Assembly: GCF_003352465.1 (NCBI RefSeq)
Contig: NZ_CP031153.1
Span: 312,001-376,000 of the forward strand
Length of the DNA: 64,000 bases
DNA from: Kordia sp. SMS9
GTDB lineage: Bacteria; Bacteroidota; Bacteroidia; Flavobacteriales; Flavobacteriaceae
Direction of reading: 5' to 3'
A program made the position numbers and the translations under genes. Numbering within the stretch: position 1 is the first letter of the stretch; every line of letters starts with the position of its first letter. Below the pieces are notes generated by a model. That model was given only the letters and a program-made list of their open reading frames with translations. It had not been told where the DNA came from and made no database searches. Positions 35,181 through 44,325 of the stretch are shown here, in pieces.

Positions 35181-35214
35181 TTCTCAATACTCAATACTAA
35201 CATCTCAATACTAA
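35181..35214 (-). repeat. Heptamer-family repeat abutting the histidine kinase stop codon
   Basis: Minus strand runs from the TAG stop into TTAGTATTGAGATGTTAGTA, then two more AGTATTG units and the flank AGAAGTTGCAAAG, which also ends the 20014 array. Confidence 0.8.
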
Positions 35215-37029
35215 CTAAATACTATATTTCACTACAATCTCCGTTCCGTTTCCTGGTTTTGAATTGATGTCAATATACGCATTGATTTCGTCCATGCGTT
35301 TTTGCATGTTGTACAATCCGTTTCCGAGTTGCACCGTTTCTTTTTCAAATCCGTCACCATCGTCTTTTACAGAAATTACAAGTTGTGTATTCGCTTCTTG
35401 AAAGTTGACCGAAACCAATTTCGCATTGGCATATTTGAGCGAATTGTTGATCGCTTCTTGAATGACTCTGAACAAGTGCATGCCTTCTATTGCCGTAAAT
35501 TGAATATTCGAATTCACTTCATTGGTAAAGGTAAATTTTACAGCTTGCTTTGCAACTTTCGCTTTTTCAATAAAAGCCAAGGTTCTGCTTTGTAAATCAG
35601 TTAGTGAAATTTCGTCTTTGTTCATTGCCCAAATCGTATCGCGCAATTGATCAATGGTGGCAGATGTGAATTCACTGATGTAACTCAACTTGTCTTTGAA
35701 CTCCGTTGAAGTATCTTTGGAAGCGTATTTTAAGTTGTCAATCGACGAAATGATGAACGACAATTGCGCGCCAATATTATCGTGTAAATCGCGCGAAATT
35801 CGCAAACGCTGTTCCTGCAATTTGTTTTGGGTTTCTATTTCTTTTAGCGCAACTTTTAGTTTGTTTTCTTTGATTAATTGTCGGTTTTTTAATTTCTGCT
35901 GATTGTACACTACATATCCTAAAATTAAAATCAACAATGCCAACGCCAACGCTCCGTATATTTGATATTGCCGTTTTTGGAGCAATAAGCCTTTTTCAGC
36001 GATGTCTGCGCGTTGTTCTAAGATTTCACGTTCTTTTTCGGCGGTTTTGTACTTGGTTTCCATTTCTGAAATTCCATCCGCAAAGCGTTCGTTGTAGTTT
36101 TGTATGGTGAGATTGTAAATTGAATCGCCCAATTTGCTGGCAGCTTCATAGTTTTCTTCCAACATTAACAGGCGCTTTTTTTCTAAAAAACCATATAACA
36201 ATCCCGAATTGTCTTTTGCCTTTTTATAGTTTTTTATGGCTTTGTCAAACATGTTGCGCGCTTCCACATATTGCTTTTTATCCGAAAATAATTTGCCTTT
36301 TTTGATGAGTGCAAATCCTTCTTGTGCCGTATTTTGATCTTTTTGAGAAAAATAGATGGCGCTGTCTAATAGTTTGAGTGCTTGTGTTGGTTCTTTTAAT
36401 TGGTTGTAACTTTCGGCTAATAAGCTATAATTAGACGCCAATTTGGTATACTTTTTTTGGGTGCGATTGATGGAAATTGCTTTGCTCAATTTAGAAATAG
36501 CATCGTACAAAAGTTCCTTGTTTTTCTGCTGCATGCCCAATTCAATATTAACCGCGCCAATATTTGCCAACGCGCTTGTGGCAACATCTTCACCAACGAA
36601 TTGTTTGTTTTCAAAGACTTCCAACATGATGTTTTTGGTTTCTTCACGGCGATTGACGTAGTAATAACAAATGCCAATTTTATAGCGACCGCGGTAATAG
36701 TTTTTGTAGTCTTTTTGCCGTTTGAAAAATTCGGTTGCTTTTAACAAGATATTCATGGCTTTGTCTGATTCTGTATTGCGAATAAACAGCGAACCGCGAA
36801 TCAAATCGGTTCTGTAATGGTACGATGAATCTTGTAGTTTTGGGAGTAATTTGTCTAATTTTTCAGCGTAGATTTGCAATGAATCAAATTCTCTTTTTTG
36901 GTTGAAATCTTCACTTTGTTGTTCGTATTTTTCAAATAGCACAATTGCTTCCTCAGAAGATACTTCCCCATTTTGTGCCACGAGTAGCGTAGAAAGTAAT
37001 AGAAAGAATGTGAGTATGCGTAGTTTCAT
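35215..37029 (-). CDS. TPR-containing sensor histidine kinase (HisKA_3/NarX type)
   Basis: The 604-aa protein has a signal peptide (about residues 1-18), about 330 residues of TPR-like helical repeats outside the membrane, a coiled coil, one membrane helix (about 357-375) and a cytoplasmic kinase. The dimerisation domain carries ISRDLHDNIGAQLSFI with the phospho-accepting His near residue 416, and the ATPase has VIQEAINNSLKYANA, DDGDGF and GNGLYNMQKR. This is the common Bacteroidota sensor design. It works with the response regulator encoded 149 nt downstream. Ligand unknown. Confidence 0.95.
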   Translation of the reverse strand: MKLRILTFFLLLSTLLVAQNGEVSSEEAIVLFEKYEQQSEDFNQKREFDSLQIYAEKLDKLLPKLQDSSYHYRTDLIRGSLFIRNTESDKAMNILLKATEFFKRQKDYKNYYRGRYKIGICYYYVNRREETKNIMLEVFENKQFVGEDVATSALANIGAVNIELGMQQKNKELLYDAISKLSKAISINRTQKKYTKLASNYSLLAESYNQLKEPTQALKLLDSAIYFSQKDQNTAQEGFALIKKGKLFSDKKQYVEARNMFDKAIKNYKKAKDNSGLLYGFLEKKRLLMLEENYEAASKLGDSIYNLTIQNYNERFADGISEMETKYKTAEKEREILEQRADIAEKGLLLQKRQYQIYGALALALLILILGYVVYNQQKLKNRQLIKENKLKVALKEIETQNKLQEQRLRISRDLHDNIGAQLSFIISSIDNLKYASKDTSTEFKDKLSYISEFTSATIDQLRDTIWAMNKDEISLTDLQSRTLAFIEKAKVAKQAVKFTFTNEVNSNIQFTAIEGMHLFRVIQEAINNSLKYANAKLVSVNFQEANTQLVISVKDDGDGFEKETVQLGNGLYNMQKRMDEINAYIDINSKPGNGTEIVVKYSI

Positions 37030-37374
37030 CTTTATAAAGATAGAAAAGTTTTGGTTGATTTCGTTTTGCGTGATGATTCACACTAACAATATTCTTCTTT
37101 TTTTACTGAATTTCCTATACGTAGAGTTGCGTATTTTTGGATTGAAAAGTTTAAGAATTAGTTTTTATATTTTTCCAATTTATATGTGATGAAAAAAAGT
37201 ATCGATGGAAATACAATAATAGAAGCTATGAAATCATTGGAAAAGCTTTTAATAATCATAAATATAATGATGACAATACAGCTGCAACCTATTGCAATGA
37301 AAAAGTTCTTTATCGCTTCTAAATGTATCATACAAATATGTGATTAATTTGGATAAAAAGTTACAATTAAACTG
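37030..37374. other. 345-bp gap with a possible decayed coding fragment
   Basis: No full gene is seen. Between about 37180 and 37324 (plus strand) one frame reads RWKYNNRSYEIIGKAF and continues NNHKYNDDNTAATYCNEKVLYRF before a stop, with a protein-like composition but no start codon. It may be a gene remnant. The rest is AT-rich. Confidence 0.3.
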
Positions 37375-37923
37375 CTATATAATCTGAATCCTAAAATATT
37401 GATCTCCAATAATGATCATCCAACTTATGATGATAATAATGATAATTGTAAAAAGTTGAAACTTCCAATTCAGTTTGTATTTTTTACTGATAAGATATAC
37501 CAACGTAAATAGAAAAATACTGATGATGAGCGACAATGTATGCGTTCCGATTCCTAAGTATTCCCCAAAACGCGCTTCGTCATTTGGATTTAAAAAGTTC
37601 ATGATTCCTGCCATAAAGCGCATGTAAAATGCTGTAAATAGAAACGGATATAGATATTTGTTCCAACCTTTAGATTTCAATATAAAGTAAAAGAAAACAC
37701 CTTGCAAAATGGTAATGATTGGTGCTGAAATAGAAATAATGGCTTGGTGATCTTCTGTGGGAATGACACCTTTTTTGGGTCCAACACCGTTCAAACGCAT
37801 GATGGCTTCATAACCTAACATTTCACTCGTAAGCCAATGTGTAAATTCGTGAATGAACCAAGTAAAGAACACAGAAAGTATGGTAATGAGAATGTACATT
37901 GAAGTAACTTTTTGGTTGTTCAT
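37375..37923 (-). CDS. Putative membrane zinc metallopeptidase (M50-like)
   Basis: The 182-aa protein has about five membrane helices. The first contains HEFTH (about residue 25), the HExxH zinc motif placed inside a membrane helix as in site-2-type proteases. A later MNFLNPNDEARFGEYLG segment could supply the third ligand (Asn-Pro-Asn-Asp resembles the NPxG/NxxPxxxLDG region, but loosely). It may also belong to the DUF3267-like group. Protease activity is unproven. Confidence 0.6.
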   Translation of the reverse strand: MNNQKVTSMYILITILSVFFTWFIHEFTHWLTSEMLGYEAIMRLNGVGPKKGVIPTEDHQAIISISAPIITILQGVFFYFILKSKGWNKYLYPFLFTAFYMRFMAGIMNFLNPNDEARFGEYLGIGTHTLSLIISIFLFTLVYLISKKYKLNWKFQLFTIIIIIIISWMIIIGDQYFRIQII

Positions 37924-38000
37924 TCGTGAATTTTTGATTGATTGGAATGTAAGATAAGTTAGATATAAGGTTTAATCAAATAAAACTTCATTTCACTAAA

Positions 38001-38038
38001 AAAAGAGGCTGCAAAATCATGCACTTGCAACCTCTTTT
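38001..38038 (-). terminator. Intrinsic terminator of the MORN/lipoprotein operon
   Basis: AAAAGAGGCTGCAA (38001-38014) pairs with TTGCAACCTCTTTT (38025-38038) with one mismatch and a 10-nt loop. It lies just beyond the leftward gene ending at 38054. Confidence 0.85.
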
Positions 38039-38053
38039 AACGACTAACGGGAT

Positions 38054-38677
38054 TTATTGTAAGTATTTAAAAGTATTCCATACTGTGGAAATGGCTAGTT
38101 TGTCTTTAAAATCTTCATAGGTTACTGCATTTTGATCGTCGCGAGCAGCCATTAACATAATAATGTGTGTGTTTCCGTGCGGATTTGGTTTTACCACCGC
38201 GTTGAATAAATAGTTGCCCACAAATTCTGGTGTTTTGCCTTCTTCCATGGTTGCAGTTGCCTGAAACGACACGTATTTTTCGCCATCAAACGGTAACATG
38301 CCAATTTCATGTTTGTCAACTTTATAACCGCCTCTTTTGAGCATATCGCGAATTTGCACCATAAACGAACGCGCATTTTTTTCAAACTCCATTCCGTCTA
38401 AAGAAATGTATCCGAACGAATACATTTCTGTGACAACACCATCATCATTTTTTTCTTGAATCATTCCGTATGAAGATGTTTTTTTGCCTTCCACAGGTTT
38501 GTCAAATTGTAAATTTTTAGGAATGTCAACTTTGAAATGCACTTCAGGTTTGTCTATTTTTTCCGCATATTCTGGCGTCATTTCAAAGGTTTCTACAGCA
38601 ACTTTAGTTTTTTCTTTACAGTGTGTAAAACATAGCAATACGCAACATAGCAACGTAATTTTAGTTATTTTTTTCAT
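38054..38677 (-). CDS. Putative lipoprotein, hypothetical
   Basis: The 207-aa product has a lipoprotein signal with Cys near residue 20 (LLCFTHCKEK). The body is beta-rich with no recognised family; NPHGNTHIIMLMAARDD and AISTVWNTFKYLQ are late landmarks. It is the last of three leftward genes (241-aa ORF lipoprotein, MORN protein, this one) with gaps of about 20 nt, ending at a terminator. Likely outer-membrane attached; function unknown. Confidence 0.75.
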   Translation of the reverse strand: MKKITKITLLCCVLLCFTHCKEKTKVAVETFEMTPEYAEKIDKPEVHFKVDIPKNLQFDKPVEGKKTSSYGMIQEKNDDGVVTEMYSFGYISLDGMEFEKNARSFMVQIRDMLKRGGYKVDKHEIGMLPFDGEKYVSFQATATMEEGKTPEFVGNYLFNAVVKPNPHGNTHIIMLMAARDDQNAVTYEDFKDKLAISTVWNTFKYLQ

Positions 38678-38697
38678 GTGTTTTTATTCGTGTTTTG

Positions 38698-40794
38698 TTA
38701 GTAATCTTTCACTTTTGCGCCTTTGTTATTGAAAACGCCTCTAACCGTGTTACCAGATGTGTTGTATTTCATCATGCCGAGTCCGTTAATACGATCGTCA
38801 ACAAATATTCCTTTAAATACCGAACGATCTACGTAGGTGTACATTCCGTAGCCATTTCGTTTTCCATCGGCAGTGTACGCGCCTGTGTAGGCACTTTTGT
38901 TACTCCATAAATACGTACCAACTCCGAAGCGCTTTCCGGCTTTGAAAAATCCCCAGTACGTATCGCCATTGGTGTATTCATATTTCCCAAATCCGTTGAC
39001 ACAATCGCCTGTACATTTGCCTGTTTTTTTTCCGTCTTTGTAGTTTTGTGCCGATTTTTCTATGAGTTTTCCATTTTCAAAAAGTCCTGCACTTGTTATT
39101 TTGTTTTTACTGTTCATCGTATAGCCCAAACCGTGTTGTTTGCCATCTTTCCAACCACCAACATAGATGTTTCCATTGGACCATTTGTAATATCCCATTC
39201 CATGACGACGGTTGTTTTGGTATTGTCCGTGGTAATATGCATTGTTAGGATATGTAATGTACGCCACACCTTCAATGGCACTATTTTTAAACGTTGCTTC
39301 TGTAAGAATATCGCCTACTTTTACTTTTCCCCAACCTTCTTTGCAATCGCCATCAACACAGTTTAAACCGTCTGTATTTTTGGTTGTATTTGAAGTGGAA
39401 GTTGTTGTATTTTGCTTGTTGTCTAATTCGCCATTGTACACGCGTCCGTGCAAAATTTGATTGTTTTGAGCCGTTCGAAAACCTGTGAGAATGTACAACG
39501 GTTCGTCATCAATAAAAATTACAGGATCGCCATTGGTTAGGTATTCAAAACGTGCTTTTTTATAATCAATGTGTTTTCCTTTGACAACGATGAAGAAGTT
39601 ATCTTTTTCCAATTCACGCAAGTATAAAATAGAAGCTTCATCAGTAGTAGATAGCTCCATTTTTTTTACTGCCTGACTTTTTTTGTTTTGGTAATCGCGA
39701 ACTACGTACGTTCTTCCCAGCGTTTTATCTACACGATAATCTACCATGTGCGGTCCTAAAAATGCAAAGTCGCGCGATTTCACTTTGTTTTGTCCGTATA
39801 CGTAATTGATGAATTTCCCATCATGCGCATAACTCAACATCGTTTCACCTTTGGAAAGTACGTTGGTTGCCGTAACGCGTTTGTCAATCGTGTCTGTATC
39901 AGGATTTACATTTGGAATGGCGTAGTACGTTTTTGTCAATCCATCATACAGTATTTTTTCATTTGCCTTTACACCTTTGCTGATGATAATATCTTGTGAG
40001 CGTTCGCCATTGATGTATGCTGTTGTAAGTTTTTTGCCCGTTTTTTTATCGCCAGGAATGTAATATCCATATTCCAATTCCATTGGTTTGTTGGCGTCAC
40101 TGAAGTAGCGATTGAACGTTTTATAGTGTTTTGCTTTGGGATCATTTGCGGTGTAAAAATTAATTTTATTGCCTTTCGTATCTACATCTACTGTATATTC
40201 ATAGGTTCCAGAAGCCAATTCCTCTTTGATTAAAAACCCGTTTTTGTAATAGTATTTTCCTTTGAATCCAGCTTGTCCATTTGCTTTGGTGTATTGTAAC
40301 GAAACGATCACATTTTTTCCTTTTTTACTGTATGAATAATCGCGTTGTTGGAAGAAAACCCCTTTTTTATTTACCACTGTTTTGATCAATCTGTCTTTTG
40401 AATCGTAAGTATATATTTTTTCTTCACCGTACGTGTTTTTCTCATACGTTAATAAATTTTTATTATTGAACCTGTAATTACTCACACTTCCGCTTTTGTA
40501 TTTGAACAACACAATGTTTCCTTTTGAATCATATTCGAAGGTATCATCATAATTGTTGCCTATAATTTTTCCGTTTGTATCGTAATAATAACGCGTTCCG
40601 TAGTTGTAAACTAAGTTCCCTTGTCTGTCAAATATTTTTCCACTAGAAGTGTAGATGTCTCCTCGCAAGAAAAAATGTTCTTTTTTGTGTTTGAAACCTA
40701 TCGGATTTCGCGGTGCATTTTCCATGTCTATTTTTTGCGCCATCGTGAATTGACAGACAAAACAGAAAAGTAAAATTGTGATGATATTCTTCAT
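38698..40794 (-). CDS. Secreted MORN-repeat protein
   Basis: The 698-aa protein has a signal peptide (about residues 1-19). Residues 40-270 hold Tyr-rich repeats such as YNYGTRYYYDTNGKI and YKYKSG-type segments that recall RHS/YD-like or toxin-antitoxin-unrelated surface repeats. After about 470 there are MORN repeats: YHGQYQNNRRHGMGYYKW, YVGGWKDGKQHGLGYTM, YTGAYTADGKRNGYGMY and FKGIFVDDRINGLGMM. Two Cys-x-x-x-Cys-like knots (CVDGDC, CTGDC) precede Gly-aromatic starts. MORN repeats usually bind membranes or proteins. Operon partner of two lipoproteins. Confidence 0.85.
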   Translation of the reverse strand: MKNIITILLFCFVCQFTMAQKIDMENAPRNPIGFKHKKEHFFLRGDIYTSSGKIFDRQGNLVYNYGTRYYYDTNGKIIGNNYDDTFEYDSKGNIVLFKYKSGSVSNYRFNNKNLLTYEKNTYGEEKIYTYDSKDRLIKTVVNKKGVFFQQRDYSYSKKGKNVIVSLQYTKANGQAGFKGKYYYKNGFLIKEELASGTYEYTVDVDTKGNKINFYTANDPKAKHYKTFNRYFSDANKPMELEYGYYIPGDKKTGKKLTTAYINGERSQDIIISKGVKANEKILYDGLTKTYYAIPNVNPDTDTIDKRVTATNVLSKGETMLSYAHDGKFINYVYGQNKVKSRDFAFLGPHMVDYRVDKTLGRTYVVRDYQNKKSQAVKKMELSTTDEASILYLRELEKDNFFIVVKGKHIDYKKARFEYLTNGDPVIFIDDEPLYILTGFRTAQNNQILHGRVYNGELDNKQNTTTSTSNTTKNTDGLNCVDGDCKEGWGKVKVGDILTEATFKNSAIEGVAYITYPNNAYYHGQYQNNRRHGMGYYKWSNGNIYVGGWKDGKQHGLGYTMNSKNKITSAGLFENGKLIEKSAQNYKDGKKTGKCTGDCVNGFGKYEYTNGDTYWGFFKAGKRFGVGTYLWSNKSAYTGAYTADGKRNGYGMYTYVDRSVFKGIFVDDRINGLGMMKYNTSGNTVRGVFNNKGAKVKDY

Positions 40795-40818
40795 TTGTAC
40801 TAAATTGTAATAGTTATT

Positions 40819-41511
40819 TTATATTTCTTTGAATGTATTCATGAATTCGTCACATGCGTGAATTTTTACTGGCAAGCGACTGAATACGTCTGTTGATAAT
40901 TTATTTTTGAGTAATGTGAGATAACTGAGAATCGTTTGATTTTCTACACTTCTTTTGTTCAAAACAAGTTTAAAAATGTAGGTCATATTTTCTCTGTCCA
41001 GTTCTACAGTTTTTTCGTTTGTATTGTCTGAGAACCCATACTCAATCAAGAAATCTCGAAGTTTTTCTGCATCTTCTTTCATGACTTTTTTTGTATACCG
41101 AATTTCTGTGGCTTTTGCCATGATGGATTTTGTAGCATCTTTGAGTTTGTAGACACGCAAAGTGTTGAATTGATTGTCGCATACGTGAAAATCAACAGGC
41201 AATTCCATATAATTTGAGAGTTCTCTTGGCATGTATTGAAACGATTTTTCTAAAGAAGCATCGTTTAAAAATTCATCTTTTATTACCATTTTAAATACAT
41301 ACGTATTTCCTTCTTTTATAAATTGAACCGATTTCGTTTCGCCCGTTGCAAATTCTGATTCAATGAGACTTTTACCTAATTTTTCTACTTGCGCATCTGT
41401 AATTCCATCTTTGTAATAGACTTCCGTACCATTAAAAGTTTTCATTTCGCCAAAGTTTGTACAAGAAACCGCGAGTACGGTCACAAGAAGCAACATTCCT
41501 AATTTTCTCAT
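40819..41511 (-). CDS. Putative lipoprotein with internal duplication
   Basis: The start at 41511 gives MRKLGMLLLVTVLAVSC, a lipoprotein signal with Cys at residue 17, and a 230-aa product. The body is a tandem duplication: about residues 25-125 and 130-230 share the order YxKxxxxxDAxxLxxxLIExxF, then TxxxxFK or IFKLV strands, then a closing ELPVDFHVCDNQFNTLR versus RLPVKIHACDEFMNTFK. First gene of the three-gene MORN operon. Family unknown. Confidence 0.75.
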   Translation of the reverse strand: MRKLGMLLLVTVLAVSCTNFGEMKTFNGTEVYYKDGITDAQVEKLGKSLIESEFATGETKSVQFIKEGNTYVFKMVIKDEFLNDASLEKSFQYMPRELSNYMELPVDFHVCDNQFNTLRVYKLKDATKSIMAKATEIRYTKKVMKEDAEKLRDFLIEYGFSDNTNEKTVELDRENMTYIFKLVLNKRSVENQTILSYLTLLKNKLSTDVFSRLPVKIHACDEFMNTFKEI

Positions 41512-41812
41512 TATTTTTGTGTTATTGGTATTAGTGCTGTTCAAAATTCCTTTTTTTTAACAGCTTGCACAATACGATACATTGCGTATTTTTTGATATC
41601 GTATCAATGTATTGCATTTCATATTTTACCCATACAGCGTTAGCTTCTTACAATATTCAATTCTAAGACAGATTATTTTACAATTGTTTAATGATTAAAT
41701 TAAAAAATTAAACAGAAAGAAACCTCTAAAAACACAAACAGGTATTACTACGCGCAAACTGGAAACTGAATATTCCTACTTTTAATGATTATTAATCTTT
41801 AAAAATAAAACT

Positions 41813-42604
41813 ATGATTCAATCCAATTCAAAACTATTGAATTACATTCATTTGTTGATGACAGATGACGCTGCATTGCATCAATTCTTGGTCGATCCTA
41901 TTCAAGCAGAGGAAAACCACGGAATCACCAAAGCAGAGCGTGCTGTATTACGAAGAACTGTAGCACATTTAAGTAATAATTCTAAAAACGGATACAGCGT
42001 TGCAAGACATTCAGGTTCGTACAGACGTTCTTTACGTTTATTGCAAAATGTATTGCATCATGTTGGTTCAAAAATGGTGCAGGATTCGTTAAAACATCCT
42101 GAAACTTCAGAGAGTACGTATTCATTTTCGATGATTTTCAACTTTCCAAACAATACTGCTTCTGGTCCAGTAGACTATACGTTTAATACAAATGCCGATA
42201 TTGATAAAATTGGTGGTCCGTATGCGTGGGCAACTCCAGTATATACTGTATCGCTTGACAATCCTAATCCTACGGTACAAGAAGTATATGATGCTGTAAA
42301 TGACAAATATTTTGCAACTCCTGTAATGCCTTATGAAACAGTTACTATAGATGGCGCTGAGTATGTAAAAGCGATTGTTCCTTTAGGCGTATATCCGCTT
42401 ACAGCAGATTTATCTAAATACACAACTAGTGATGATTATGTATTTTGGTTCTATTCTATCAACGGAAGAGCAGACGGAAATATCTCTGGAAATAGTGGAA
42501 ATATCGGAGAATCTTTTGCAACAAAGACCTTAAACGCTGGTGATACCGTATTTTGGCAATTAATTGCGCCAGATGCACAATACCACTTTTTACCATGTAA
42601 CTAA
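41813..42604 (+). CDS. Hypothetical protein with leader-like helical N-terminus and beta-rich C-terminus
   Basis: The 263-aa protein has no signal peptide. Residues 1-60 are helical with FLVDPIQAEENHGITKAERAVL, which resembles the helical region of LigA/NHLP-leader-like families (x-x-F-L-x-D-P-x-x-A, then G-(L/I)-T-x-x-E). Residues 100-263 are beta-rich, aromatic and Ser/Thr/Asn rich, ending WQLIAPDAQYHFLPCN. The function is not recognised. It is isolated: it starts 300 nt beyond the MORN operon and converges on a methyltransferase gene that shares its terminator. Confidence 0.55.
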   Translation: MIQSNSKLLNYIHLLMTDDAALHQFLVDPIQAEENHGITKAERAVLRRTVAHLSNNSKNGYSVARHSGSYRRSLRLLQNVLHHVGSKMVQDSLKHPETSESTYSFSMIFNFPNNTASGPVDYTFNTNADIDKIGGPYAWATPVYTVSLDNPNPTVQEVYDAVNDKYFATPVMPYETVTIDGAEYVKAIVPLGVYPLTADLSKYTTSDDYVFWFYSINGRADGNISGNSGNIGESFATKTLNAGDTVFWQLIAPDAQYHFLPCN

Positions 42605-42638
42605 ACCGATACAAGTACAAGACATTACTACCTATCTT

Positions 42639-42668
42639 AAAAGTCAAAGTGCAAGCTTTGGCTTTTTT
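42639..42668. terminator. Bidirectional terminator between convergent genes
   Basis: AAAAGTCAAAG (42639-42649) pairs with CTTTGGCTTTT (42656-42666) with one wobble pair and a 6-nt loop. It overlaps the last codons and stop of the methyltransferase gene and serves the 263-aa protein gene from the other side. Confidence 0.85.
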
Positions 42669-43612
42669 ATTTTTTTAAAAATCAACGTTCCACGCTGGTA
42701 TTTACAAATAGCTGCTACGTTAGCAAGTTGTTTGTATTTTTTGATGACATCTTCGTGAATTTCTTCTGCAAGTAACGGATGATGCACTCGGTAATTTTCA
42801 CCAATAAAATCAACAATGTGTAAATTGTTGACTTCACATAATTCCAAATAATACAAATATGACAAGCGATTCGTGTACGCAATGTCGTTTCCTGCCCAAA
42901 AATTCCACGTTTTATCAGAATATTTTAAAAAGTTAAACTCTGAAATGTTTGTATCTTGAAAAAATCCTGGATTGGCAAAATGATCTATAAAATTAATCGT
43001 GTGTACAGCGCAACCATCTTCAGTCAACCAATGCTTCATTTTGGAGAATAATTTTTCTAGGAATTCGGGCGGAATGTGCTCAAAAACAACTTGTGAACAA
43101 ATGTAATCAAACGCAGTATCTACCTTTTCAATAGCTTGTAAGGTATATTTTGGAATGTAAGTAATGTGGCAATATTCTGTTACTTTTTCAAGTGTTTGAA
43201 ACGACTCAATTTCCACTAATTTTTGTTGAATGTCTGATAAGCTACGTTTCCCCTTTTCTGCTAGGAGTTGAAGCAATGTTTCATCATTTAAATACTGAAC
43301 TTGTTTTTGAAACGTTTTGATAGAAACATCTTTGGAAATATCAACCGTAACAATTTTGTCAAATCCTAATAAAAACAACACTACAGGCGCAATGAAAGAA
43401 TATCCTGTGCCAATTTCTAACACTGATGTTTCGCGGTTAGCATTGAATTGAATTTCAGAAGCTTCAAACTTTCGAATGCATTCATAAAATTGATACAAAC
43501 ACACATTTTTGTGATACGCTTTACGAAGTGTCGCTGGAATATGGTTCAGTTGATCGCCAATTTTTGTAAAATGCAATACTTTCTGCAAACTCGCCTTTAT
43601 TTTCCAATGCAT
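42644..43612 (-). CDS. SAM-dependent methyltransferase-like protein
   Basis: The 322-aa product has a Rossmann methyltransferase core with SVLEIGTGYSFIAPVVLFL (about residues 63-81), an acidic loop DKIVTVDIS, and a late QVVFEHIPPEFLEKLF. A helical insert of about 70 residues sits between the first and second core motifs. The sequence gives no clue to the acceptor; glycan or lipid modification is a possibility. The stop codon lies inside a terminator hairpin. Confidence is high for the fold and low for the substrate. Confidence 0.75.
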   Translation of the reverse strand: MHWKIKASLQKVLHFTKIGDQLNHIPATLRKAYHKNVCLYQFYECIRKFEASEIQFNANRETSVLEIGTGYSFIAPVVLFLLGFDKIVTVDISKDVSIKTFQKQVQYLNDETLLQLLAEKGKRSLSDIQQKLVEIESFQTLEKVTEYCHITYIPKYTLQAIEKVDTAFDYICSQVVFEHIPPEFLEKLFSKMKHWLTEDGCAVHTINFIDHFANPGFFQDTNISEFNFLKYSDKTWNFWAGNDIAYTNRLSYLYYLELCEVNNLHIVDFIGENYRVHHPLLAEEIHEDVIKKYKQLANVAAICKYQRGTLIFKKIKKPKLAL

Positions 43613-43850
43613 ACGATACTGATGTTAAGCTTCGTTTTCTTGTTTAGTTTTTTTTTACTTTGAATGAACAAAATTGGATTTTTTTCCTAAAATTGCGTGT
43701 GTAAGTTAAATTTTTTAACTAATTTTAACATATCTCTAACAAAAATTGTGGATTCTAGAAACCTATGCAATACTAAATAGTTCCACAAAACGTTGTGAAT
43801 TTATAACCAAATTGATCAAAAATCGAAATTACTAAAAACTATTTTCTATT

Positions 43851-44240
43851 TTGAAAGAAGTACATAAAAATCTGCATCTCTCGCTCTCTACGGCTGCCAT
43901 TTTAGTAGTTGGTGTCACATACGGACTCTATCCAAGTACTTTTTTGCCGCTTTTTTTCGATTTTAGCGTTGAAGGCACAGATCTCAATCACGTTTTTAGA
44001 GCCATGATGGGTTGCTATTTTGCATTGGGAATTTATTGGGGCTACAGCATTCTTTTTCAAAAACATTGGCGCAGTGCTACCTATTCTGTCGTCTTTTTTA
44101 TGGGCGGATTGGCTGCAGGACGCTTGTTAAGCATGTTGGTTGATGGCATTCCTTCTACAGCATTCACTGTGGGTACCTTTTTAGAAATTCTATTTGTAAT
44201 TTGGGGAGTTTATAATTTAAAAGTCTACGGGAAAGAATAA
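43851..44240 (+). CDS. DUF4345-type small integral membrane protein
   Basis: The 129-aa product starts at TTG (no nearby in-frame ATG) and has four membrane helices. Landmarks are YGLYPSTFLPLFFDF, FRAMMGCYFALG and AGRLLSMLVDGIPS, matching DUF4345 as I remember it. Function unknown. It precedes the oxidoreductase gene by 85 nt. Confidence 0.8.
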   Translation: MKEVHKNLHLSLSTAAILVVGVTYGLYPSTFLPLFFDFSVEGTDLNHVFRAMMGCYFALGIYWGYSILFQKHWRSATYSVVFFMGGLAAGRLLSMLVDGIPSTAFTVGTFLEILFVIWGVYNLKVYGKE

Positions 44241-44325
44241 TTTCACCTCTCTTTTTTAGCACAAACTTTGCGCAAAAATATGCGCGTTTTATCGTATTTT
44301 TACCTAGATTTTAGAATTTATTTTC

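Noticed and set aside
41570..41615. Inverted and direct repeats ATACGATA / TATCGTAT with CATTG / CAATG in the gap before the 263-aa protein gene
   Set aside because: The arms are nested inconsistently, do not form one good stem, and there is no terminator tract or clear operator symmetry.
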